Shown in pieces: positions 56,795 to 64,000 of a DNA stretch of 64,000 bases (the stretch's first letter is position 1; every line of letters starts with the position of its first letter). Below the pieces are notes generated by a model. That model ran no database searches, was not told the DNA's origin, and saw only the letters and a list, made by a program, of their open reading frames with translations. The DNA is taken from the NCBI RefSeq assembly GCF_002099425.1, contig NW_018344058.1, positions 558,001-622,000 of the forward strand, in the 5' to 3' direction. A program made the translations under genes and the position numbers. This DNA comes from Phascolarctos cinereus (taxonomy: Eukaryota; Chordata; Mammalia; Diprotodontia; Phascolarctidae).

Positions 56795-56965
56795 ATACCA
56801 AGAGGCAGCCTGATTTATTGGCTAGAGCGCTGGACTTTGAACCAAGAACTGGGTTTGAATCCTGCCTCTGCATTTACTAGCATTGAGACCTTGGGCAAGT
56901 CACTTTAAATCTCTCTGGGCCTCAATTTCTTCACTCTTAGTATAAGGAGATTGGATTCAGTAACC
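56795..56965 (+). repeat. MIR-family SINE
   Basis: GGTTTGAATCCTGCCTCTGC, CTTGGGCAAGTCACTTTAAA and GGGCCTCAATTTCTTCACTC. Confidence 0.82.
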
Positions 56966-56974
56966 ATCATGGTT

Positions 56975-57300
56975 CATTTATTGTGTGTGAATGTTTGTGT
57001 ATGTATGTGTGTGTGTATGTAGGCATATATATGTATGTATGTATGCATGTATATATATACACACATGCATTCCTGCCATATACTTATTATATATACACAC
57101 CTATACACATATACATATATCATATAAATATATACACACAGTATATGCATATATGTATAATTATGTTGATATATAATTATACACACATGTGTACATGCTA
57201 TATATGTTTGTGTATATACACATGAATGAAATCATATATACACACATACAGTGAATGAAATCATGTACATACATGCACACACTCTCATGTATTTTACATG
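56975..57300. repeat. TG/TA/CA low-complexity region
   Basis: Imperfect GTATGT, TATATA and CACATA runs cover about 325 bp. Open frames across it are artefacts. Bases 57,301-57,686 are unassigned. Confidence 0.93.
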
Positions 57301-57686
57301 CATGTATCTTAACCTGCACCACCTTAGACAAGTGTTTCTATATTTCATATTTATTGCTCATTACAACTTAAATTATATTTTTAAAAAGACTGCAGCCATT
57401 CTAATAACACTTATGGAAGCAGAAGCCAAATAAATAAGAGTGGCACTTCTTTGTAAGAATAGTGTTAGAACTGTCAAAGCTAAGAATGAGCTAAGACTGT
57501 CAATAAATACAAAGGACAAGAAAGTACTTTTTTTTTTAAAGCAGCTCTGTAGGGACCTAAAGGATCACAAAAAAGATAAGACAGAAAAGTGGATGGATAA
57601 GGATTAATATGTGGATGATCATAAAGAATAATGGAGGGAATGTAGGGGATTATAATTGCCCAACCTACAAGAAAAAACCCTGAGGA

Positions 57687-57840
57687 TGGGGCAGCTAGGT
57701 GGCCTAGTAGATAGAGCACTGGCCCTGAAGTCAGGAGGACCTGAGTCCAAATGTGGCCGCAGACCAAACACTTGACACTTACTAGCTGTGTGACCCTGGG
57801 CAAGTCACTTAACTCCAACTGCCTTAAAAAAAAAAAAAGA
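57687..57840 (+). mobile_element. Short tRNA-derived SINE
   Basis: GGGGCAGCTAGGTGGCCTAG, TGTGTGACCCTGGGCAAGTC and an A-rich tail. It lies against the end of the antisense LTR that follows. Confidence 0.93.
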
Positions 57841-57849
57841 AAAGAAAAA

Positions 57850-58285
57850 ACAGTGGCAGAGGTCTGAGCCAATGGCACTTTATTAAAGGTTCTGTGGTCT
57901 CCTCTAATGAAGTGGACCTCAGATCTTCCTCACGATATGAGATGCCCCCTTCTTCCAGAATGTTTTGTTTTTATAGGGGTTGAAACCCAAATATGCAAAA
58001 GAGGCAAGGTGATATACGGAATCTTGTTGGTTCATACACCTTGCTCTTGAGGGCCAAAAATGACATAGAGGTTGGGTGAAGCATGGAGTATCTCCACTGA
58101 CTAAGTGGTCATAAGATGGTCACTTGCTCATGTTGGATAAGAGAGAGGACTTCCCATGTAATTGAGTCACCTTTGCCACGTTGGACTTGGTCACCATGGC
58201 AAGGAAAACAAAACTTGAGGGCCTCTAGTCTAGTTAGCTTCTTATGATTAAGCAAGTGAACTTAGACTCTGCAGCTCACAGCTCT
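57850..58285 (-). mobile_element. Solo LTR of an endogenous retrovirus, antisense
   Basis: The reverse complement contains the promoter-like CAACCCCTATAAAAACAAAA. About 100 bp later comes the polyadenylation-like CCTTTAATAAAGTGCC, in the order and spacing of an LTR. It differs from the LTR at 36,519. No internal retroviral sequence adjoins it. Fossil; boundaries approximate. Confidence 0.65.
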
Positions 58286-58559
58286 GGGTTCTGATATATT
58301 GAATTTATAATCACTACCTCTATGGAATCATATAAAATTGATTAATACTGATTGGAATAGGGTAGATGTCCAAATGAATTATTTCTCACAGGAAGACAAC
58401 TACTTGATTTGCACTATTTTGTTTATTTCTGGTGGGGCGATGATCTTTTGCTGTTGGAAGTATGGATCCAAAATTGTTAACTATGAGTTGAAACCAAGAT
58501 AAGAGTAGAAATAAGAGAGCACTTAGTGATTAGCTAGTTAAAAGAATTCAGAGAACAAG

Positions 58560-58795
58560 TAAATTGAGACCCAGAGAAATTAAATGATTTGCCTAGTGTC
58601 ATAAAGATTGTGACAGCCAAGGTTTTGAACCCAGGTCCTGACTCCAAAACTAATTCTCAGATATCAATCAATAAGCATCTATTAAGGGTTTATTATTACT
58701 ATTAGGTGAGTTCTTGTGGTGATACAATGAAAAAAAAGTGAAATAATCCTTGCCCCCCAAAGAGCTTAAATTTTATTGGAAGAGACTACAGGTAT
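58560..58795. repeat. Antisense MIR piece and an AAGCATCTATTAAG dispersed repeat
   Basis: 58,560-58,660 has AATTGAGACCCAGAGAAATT and TTTGAACCCAGGTCCTGACT. 58,668-58,795 has TCAATCAATAAGCATCTATT and CAAAGAGCTTAAATTTTATT. Bases 58,286-58,555 are unassigned. Confidence 0.6.
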
Positions 58796-58797
58796 AC

Positions 58798-59172
58798 ATA
58801 TTGAGTCACTTCAATCTCTCTGACTCCCTGTGACCCCATTTAAAGCTTTCTTTGGGTGAAGATACTGAATTGTTTGCCATTTCCTTTCTTTTTCCTTTTT
58901 ACCAGCAACTGGGGTTAAGTGACTTGCCCAAAGTCACACAGCTAGTAAGTTGTCTGAAGTCGCATTTGAACTCTGGTCCTCCTGATTCCAGGGCTGGTGC
59001 TCTACTGCGCCACCTAGCTGCCCCTGCCATTTCCTTCTTCAGCCCATTTTACAGATGAAGAACTGAGGCAAAGAGGGTTAAGTGACTTGCTCAGGGTCAC
59101 ACAGCTAGTAAGTGTCTGAGGCTGGATTTGAACTTGGGAAGATAAGTCTCCACTTAGCCAACTAACTACCTC
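58798..59172 (-). mobile_element. MAR1-like CORE-SINE, antisense, split by a second SINE
   Basis: The left part (to 58,884) has CTGTGACCCCATTTAAAGCT. The right part (from 59,027) has CCCATTTTACAGATGAAGAA, TGACTTGCTCAGGGTCACAC and CTGGATTTGAACTTGGG. Confidence 0.88.
58886..59026 (-). mobile_element. Short tRNA-derived SINE nested in the MAR1-like SINE
   Basis: GGGGTTAAGTGACTTGCCCA to GCGCCACCTAGCTGCCCC. TGCCATTTCCTTYTT occurs on both sides, a target-site duplication. Confidence 0.93.
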
Positions 59173-59229
59173 TATACATGAGTATACACAAGCAGCATTA
59201 CACAAAATAAGTCATGGAAATTGCCTTTC

Positions 59230-59289
59230 AGCATTGTTGGAGGTAGCTGCCATCATTTTGCTCACAACTGTTTCATGGGTTTTCCTGAC
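59230..59289 (+). pseudogene. Relic copy of the DPP4 exon 2 core
   Basis: The 60 bases align without gaps to 61,542-61,601, the core of DPP4 exon 2, with 50 identities by my count. In the matching frame it reads ALLEVAAIILLTTVSWVFL against ALLGAVAIIVIITVPSVLL, so the hydrophobic anchor character is kept. Similarity fades upstream into GTCATGGAAATTGCC and stops downstream at CTGAC. A CCTTTCAG resembling a splice acceptor ends at 59,231. Joining the gene's own exon 1 to that site would put the anchor out of frame. I see no partner exons nearby. It may be a decayed duplicate of the exon, a remnant of a larger tandem duplication, or less likely an alternative exon. Confidence 0.7.
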
Positions 59290-59389
59290 TAAATTTCCAT
59301 GTAAATGGCCACGTGACCCTATATGCCTAAGATCAGATGATGTCAGTTCACATCTGAACTCAGGTCTTGTTAGATAAAAGATCTTGTCT

Positions 59390-59392
<3 letters not shown>

Positions 59393-59461
<69 letters not shown>
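59393..59461. repeat. (TC)n microsatellite
   Basis: About 35 almost pure TC units lie just downstream of the relic exon. The Ser-Leu and Arg-Glu repeat frames are artefacts. Confidence 0.99.
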
Positions 59462-59466
<5 letters not shown>

Positions 59467-59584
59467 GCAGAGCGGAGGGGATGGCAGGTAGAGTGGGATG
59501 GGTTCAGACCTGTGATTGTACAGGTGCAGGGAATTCTTTCTGAAGAAACGATTTCTACCACTGCTCATTCTTCTCTGCTGTTCA

Positions 59585-59690
59585 TTTTCAATTCTTTAGC
59601 AGTTGTCTGAGACAGTAAGATGTGGCTTTCAGGTGACACAGCTAGTATGTAAAAGAGGCAGGACTCGAATCCGGGTCTTCCGGATTCCCA
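59585..59690 (-). repeat. MIR-family SINE fragment, antisense
   Basis: TTCAGGTGACACAGCTAGTA and GGACTCGAATCCGGGTCTTC. Bases 59,700-60,265 are unassigned upstream DNA. Confidence 0.65.
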
Positions 59691-60673
59691 AAATGGCCCT
59701 CTCTATTAATTCCCTAATCCTGGCAGCCTCTCATAATTTTTACTACCCAAAACAAAGAGGTTGGAAGTTTTCTTCCCTCTCCTACTACAGATCTCTACCT
59801 TCACCTACCTCCTTTTGCCCTCCTCTCATTTCATATCATCTTATTAAGTACCTACTATTTGCAAGTCTCCCTTGTTGACCCTTAAGATACAAAGTATTCC
59901 CCAAGTACAGTCCCTGCCCCTAAGGCACAGTGGGGATAATGCGCATACCCCCAGATAAGTAAGGTAACATATTTAGAGGATTACCCAGGGCAAGATTGTC
60001 AGAAAAAGCTTCCAGTTGTTGGTGGCCACCGAGCTCTCTCTCCCAGCACTGAAAGATTACCAGAAGCCTAGGTGAGGAGGGATTGCATTCTGCCCAAGAG
60101 GGTGGGTGAACCCATTCAAGCTAGACTCTAAAGCTTTAAATTTATATGGTTCCTCGAACTCTCCAATGCCCCAGGCTGCCACCCCATGCTCCTTTTCTAA
60201 AGGTGTAGATAGCTTTACTCAGGTAGGGTGAGAGATCTGTTTCCCATCCACACATGCAAACAGGCATAGGCTGCCGGGCGATGCCCAAACTAAACCCCGA
60301 CCCTAAATGACCTTACCAGGGCCAAGCACCACCTCCAGTCCGGGAGAGGGGCGGGTCAGGAGGGCCCTTACTCTGTATCTGCTCCCCCATCCCCTCCCCC
60401 TCCTCCAGAAGCGCACACAGCTGGAGCCCTGCCTGCGGAAGGTGCAGCCCGCGCCTCTGCAGCGGGGCTTGCCTCAGTGCCCACAAACAGGGCCCCTCCG
60501 TCTGTCCCTGGGTGGAGTGAGGTTGGCGGGGAGGGGAAATGAGTGTAGAGACGAGGGTGGGGTGGGGGCGACCCACAACTCTCTCCTCCTCCGTCCCAGC
60601 GGCCGCCCAGCTGCGGGCTCTTTGTAGCCTCTGGGTGCAGGGACTGTGTTAGCCGGGGTCTCAGCCCTTCCTT

Positions 60674-60686
60674 ACTAATGTTTAAC
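60674..60686 (-). promoter_or_regulatory. HNF1-like site in the DPP4 promoter
   Basis: The minus strand reads GTTAAACATTAGT, which fits the HNF1 consensus GTTAATNATTAAC at most positions. It lies about 136 bp upstream of the ATG. Mammalian DPP4 is known to respond to HNF1 in intestine, liver and kidney, so the site is plausible but unproven. Confidence 0.4.
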
Positions 60687-60730
60687 CCAGGGCTGCAAAC
60701 TTGGGAACGACCTGTGACACCGCACCCAGA

Positions 60731-60742
60731 GAAAGCGAAAAG
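60731..60742 (+). promoter_or_regulatory. IRF/ISRE-like element in the DPP4 promoter
   Basis: GAAAGCGAAAAG fits the IRF core GAAANNGAAA and lies about 80-90 bp upstream of the ATG. Interferon induction is described for human DPP4. The motif is short and could occur by chance. Confidence 0.3.
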
Positions 60743-60821
60743 CAGAGCGCCCGCTTCTCACCTCTTACTTTTGCTTTCTGCCTTGGCTCAGGGAAGACCA
60801 GCTTGAGGGGTGTTCCCGACA

Positions 60822-60827
60822 ATGAAG
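60822..60827 (+). CDS. DPP4: DPP4 coding exon 1 (Met-Lys)
   Basis: ATGAAG is followed by the donor GTCAGT at 60,828. In DPP4 the first coding exon contributes only Met-Lys, as here. The start context is GACAATGA with A at -3. A second GTAAGT a few bases on would break the frame with exon 2, so the first donor is preferred. The intron to exon 2 is 697 bp (60,828-61,524) and contains a sense MIR at about 61,305-61,410. Confidence 0.85.
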
Positions 60828-61304
60828 GTCAGTAAGTAATGACATCTTGCCTTTCTTCGGCTCTTAGGTTTTTGGGGTCACCATCCATGCCTTCAGGGAA
60901 ACTGCGCGACAGGGCACACTGCACACGGGTTGAAATGAATTTACGCAGCCTTCCTAGTCAATTGAGGGAAGGTGCTTGAGCTTTTCTGTACAATTGGTTT
61001 CTGTCCCAGAGGACTTTTTTTTGGCGGGAGGGCACAGGGACTCGGTTTATATTAGCAAGATAGAAAATGCACACAGTTTGTCATAGGTAATCGTAGATTT
61101 AGAGCTAAAAGTTTTGTTTTCATTCAAGCACACGCCAAAGAAACAATTCTTGTGCTTTCAGGGATGTGAATAATCATCTTCCTAAGTCATAATCACAGGC
61201 AAACTCCGGCACTGATATTCACAAAGGCCTGTCCCACTGGATTCTTGTTCAGATAGTGTGTAGAGAGGATAGCCGGCTGAACTGAGGAAGTCCAGAAATT
61301 GACT

Positions 61305-61410
61305 TTCCATACCAGCTTTGACACTTGTGTCCTTGATCTCTCTGGGCCTCAGTTTCCTTTTCTGTAAAATGTCGGGAGTCCGAGGTCTCTTCCAGAGATC
61401 CTCAACATAA
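61305..61410 (+). repeat. MIR-family SINE in DPP4 intron 1
   Basis: CTTTGACACTTGTGTCCTTG, GGGCCTCAGTTTCCTTTTCT and CTGTAAAATGTCGGGAGTCC. Confidence 0.75.
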
Positions 61411-61524
61411 ACTTCCCTATCGACTCTTTTCTACCTCCAGGTTAGCACACGCACTAACTTACAAACCGATATAAAGCCATCAATAATATGTCCTAATATT
61501 CCTCATCATTTCCTGTTTTTGCAG

Positions 61525-61609
61525 ACAGTATGGGGTCTCTTAGCGTTGTTGGGGGCAGTTGCCATCATTGTGATCATAACTGTTCCATCGGTTTTGCTGA
61601 CCCGAAAAA
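61525..61609 (+). CDS. DPP4: DPP4 exon 2, cytoplasmic stub and membrane anchor
   Basis: DPP4 (CD26) is a type II membrane serine peptidase. It removes N-terminal dipeptides after Pro or Ala from peptides such as GLP-1 and also binds adenosine deaminase. The exon follows a TTTTTGCAG acceptor and ends CCCGAAAAA before the donor GTAAGT. It is 85 nt, ending in phase 1, the same length and phase as I recall for human exon 2. After MK it encodes TVWGLLALLGAVAIIVIITV then PSVLLTRK. The human protein has MKTPWKVLLGLLGAAALVTI followed by ITVPVVLLNK. The conserved T-x-W, LLG, ITVP and VLL positions make this DPP4 and not FAP, whose anchor differs. The rest of the gene, including the propeller and the Ser/Asp/His triad, lies beyond the window. 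Confidence 0.93.
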
Positions 61610-62608
61610 GTAAGTCTGAAACTTTGGTCTTTAAAGTGATAAAAATCATCGGAACAAGAATGTTGCTCTTTCTCATCATAATTAAGAAATCAGCAAGGCT
61701 TTGGGGTCTTAACTTTTGCAGGGTCTTAGTTGCCTGTAAGATGCTGAGCTTTTTCATAATGCCTAATTTGCTGTAGAGCTTTTGTAACTGCCAACTTTGT
61801 GGGCCCACTCTTATCAACACTTTGTATCTTCACTATGTTTAGCACTGGTCTCTGCTACCTGGAGGCACATAATAAATCTTTGTTTTCGTTAGTGCTCAGG
61901 CAGTAATTATTTAATGACTAAGTAACTTCTGTAGAATACAAAGTCTTGCGAGTGCTTAGTACTTTTCCTTGGTGTTTTGTGTTCCCTATCTCTAAAATCA
62001 GAGAGAGCCTCGTACATCCAAAGTGCTTAATACATGCTTGTTGGATTGGTATGTATTAACCTGCTATGCAAGGAAAAATTACGGTAAAATAAACTGACTT
62101 TACAGATCCCAATCATAGCTAATCTGCAGTTCCATGTAGACTAGCAGAAAAAGGGAAATAATTTAGGTCATTTCAAGGGTGCTAAAATGTGGTTTAAAAA
62201 GAGGCAGAACAAAAACTCATCCCTTTTTTTGGTTGGAAGGGCTGAAACTATATGAGTGTTTTTAGATCTGGAACAAATATATCATTTCAATACTGCTTAT
62301 ATGCTGATGTTTAGACTCAGTAGCATCACATAGGTATCTGCTCAGTTAAAGCGTTTTCTTCTACTCAACTGTATTATCCCATTGGTCCTTATCATTAACA
62401 GGTACAAAGTACACATTAAGCAAATGTTGAATATTAATTAACAGCCAGTTTCTGATTGAATTCTCTTTCCTCAGCCTCCTCTTTAAATTCTTAATTTACT
62501 TTAAAATTCAGAAGCCAGCACTGAATAAGATGTATCATTTGCTCAGAAAGAAGCATTACCTTGGAATTTTTTTTGGTCCAGACAGGTGATTTCATTTCTG
62601 TGTAGGGA

Positions 62609-62622
62609 TCTCTCTCTCTCTC

Positions 62623-62678
<56 letters not shown>

Positions 62679-62680
62679 TT
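62609..62680. repeat. (TC)n microsatellite
   Basis: Two to three runs of TC/CT are broken by TTCTCT, then pyrimidine-rich DNA to about 62,712. Confidence 0.97.
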
Positions 62681-63299
62681 CTTCCTCCCTCTTCCTTCCT
62701 CTCTACCTCTCTTTATTGTTGCACACTACTAACTGCTCAGCAGTATCTTTAGTCCTATAGAGCCTTAAGTCTTTATAATCTTAGAGAGCTAAGATTCTGA
62801 GAGATGAAGTGAGTTTGGGGAGGGGCCTGTCATTCCTTTAAATGGGTCATGTATAGGTGTATAGGGTCCTGTGCCTCAGGCTGTTCTCTGAAGTTATCTG
62901 ACATCCAGGTGCCTCAGACTACTCCAAAGATTTACCTTCAAATTCTTGAGTGGTTCCTTCCATTCCCAAGATGGAAGGGATATCAGAGGCTATTTAGTGC
63001 AACACAAGTGGAGTGAGTTTTCACATATAGTTTCCCTAGTCACCAGAGAATTTGAAAGAGTATCTAAACAACTGGATAGTCTCAGTCCAAATTTCATAAT
63101 CAAAGTTCATAATTATTCTCTGCAGTTTACATAACTCTATTCAGGTAATTTCTCACAGGTATGTTGTAATTACAGTTAAAAGGGGTCATATATACCAAGA
63201 AAGCTAAAGGCAAAATATCTGATAGGGTTAACTCTAGTTACATTTATTGTACTTCTGTGTCTTAGTTTTTGAGAAGCTGTGTCTCACTTATGCTTGTGT

Positions 63300-63770
63300 C
63301 TAGTCCTGAAATAAATCAAAGCCATGAGTTGAGGAATAAAGCATCTTTAATTGAGATAACAGGATAGCAAACCTATCACCCTGGGGGATGTCCAGTGGGT
63401 TTCCCAAAGAGACCTATGAAAAAGTTTTTGTAGTTTTAGGAGGGGAGGAGATACTTGAAGTAGCAAGACCTGGTCATGAGACCCAAGTGGCCCTTAAGCA
63501 TCTGGGCAAGGAAAGTCACCTCATTCTGGCCATTTTGCCTTTCATGTCATGAATCCTAGTGGAAGGGGGCAAGGACACTAGAAGTCAAGATCCAACTTCA
63601 GCTGGGCTCCCCTGCAGGGCAAAATCCCTAGGTGGGGGGGACCTAGGGTATGGTTTTGCTCAACCTAATCAAGAGTAAGTAACTTAAGAGTAGGGATGCA
63701 AGGGCATTACAAGGGCCATTTAAGGGAATGGCAGTCCATATTGCATTTGGTATTAACAATTTCTGTCTTT
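63300..63770 (-). mobile_element. Solo LTR, antisense, same family as 36,519
   Basis: The + strand gives CTGAAATAAATCAAAGCCAT, CACCCTGGGGGATGTCCAGT, CCTATGAAAAAGTTTTTGTA, CATGAATCCTAGTGGAAGGG and ACTTAAGAGTAGGGATGCAA. Each is the reverse complement of a segment of the 36,519-36,990 LTR, in mirrored order. No internal genes adjoin it. Fossil; boundaries approximate. Confidence 0.78.
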
Positions 63771-64000
63771 ATATTAACATTTATATTAACAATTTTCTGT
63801 CACTCATAAAATTTATATAGCAAAAACTTTTTTTACAAAGTAATGTTTTAGATACTTAAATGAACAGTTTTTTTCATTGCCCATTTCTTAAAATTGCTAC
63901 ACATTAAACAAGAATCTTAATGTACTTTGAGTTTGAGGGGAATAGTCAGGAGGCCCTTCTGGTCCCAGTTCTGTATTTTGATTAAGAGAGAGGTAGGGAT

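Larger units (their letters stand above)
60270..60821 (+). promoter_or_regulatory. DPP4: DPP4 CpG-rich promoter / 5' UTR region
   Basis: By my count about 25 CpGs fall in this 550-bp stretch, against a CpG-poor background. It ends at the DPP4 start codon. There is no TATA box near the expected start. An Sp1-type GGGGCGGG lies at 60,348-60,355, other G/C-rich boxes are frequent, and CTGCGGG and CCGGGG occur at 60,612-60,657. TATA-less GC-rich promoters are known for mammalian DPP4. The exact transcription start cannot be read from sequence. The + open frame at 60,307-60,627 and its minus shadow follow from the high GC content and show no known domain. Confidence 0.7.
61610..64000 (+). other. 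DPP4: DPP4 intron 2, incomplete
   Basis: From the GTAAGT donor to the window end I find no third exon; I looked for the LTDYL and RWIS regions. The intron holds a (TC)n at 62,609-62,680 and an antisense LTR from 63,300. The open frame at 61,519-61,776 is exon 2 read through into the intron. Confidence 0.8.

Noticed and set aside
59212-59568. 118-residue minus-strand frame
   Set aside because: It is the antisense shadow of the relic exon and the (TC)n array.
60307-60627. 106-residue + frame just upstream of DPP4
   Set aside because: It lies in the GC-rich promoter, has no known domain and does not join the DPP4 frame. High GC alone explains it.

Overview
This is marsupial nuclear DNA. It is full of interspersed repeats known from marsupials: a short tRNA-derived SINE (WSINE1/SINE1 type), longer MAR1-like CORE-SINEs whose tails match RTE LINEs, marsupial-type L1 3' ends, ORF1-only 'half-L1' (HAL1-like) copies, RTE LINEs, and older L2, CR1/L3, MIR and hAT fossils. 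The SINE mix suggests an Australian marsupial, but I cannot fix the species. Repeat names are from memory and are family-level guesses.

Only one host protein-coding gene is recognisable. It is the 5' end of DPP4 (dipeptidyl peptidase 4) on the + strand. A CpG-rich promoter without a TATA box lies at about 60,270-60,821. Coding exon 1 (Met-Lys only) is at 60,822-60,827, and exon 2 (the membrane anchor) is at 61,525-61,609. The rest of the gene runs off the right edge.

Layout: 1-9,170 holds L2, several L1 3' ends, a near full-length 7SL RNA retropseudogene and SINEs. 9,176-13,385 is a nested L1/HAL1-like block. 13,386-23,580 is older SINE, L2 and hAT debris with long stretches I cannot assign. 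23,580-30,430 carries two RTE LINE relics, one rearranged. 31,200-38,550 holds a 390-bp pyrimidine tract, a 1.4-kb antisense CR1/L3, L2, one LTR and an unnamed dispersed repeat. 38,864-40,493 is a complete HAL1-like insertion with a 17-bp target-site duplication. 41,000-49,300 is mostly MIR plus a fossil retroviral pol-env fragment. 50,300-59,200 holds L2, hAT, SINEs, a Y-box protein pseudogene and an antisense LTR. 59,200-64,000 is the DPP4 5' region.

The most interesting observation is a 60-bp ungapped segment at 59,230-59,289. By my count it matches the core of DPP4 exon 2 at 50 of 60 positions, in the same orientation and 2.3 kb upstream of it. It encodes a matching hydrophobic anchor and looks like a relic duplicated exon. 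I see no CRISPR array, operon, rRNA gene or functional tRNA gene, and no convincing new multi-gene system.
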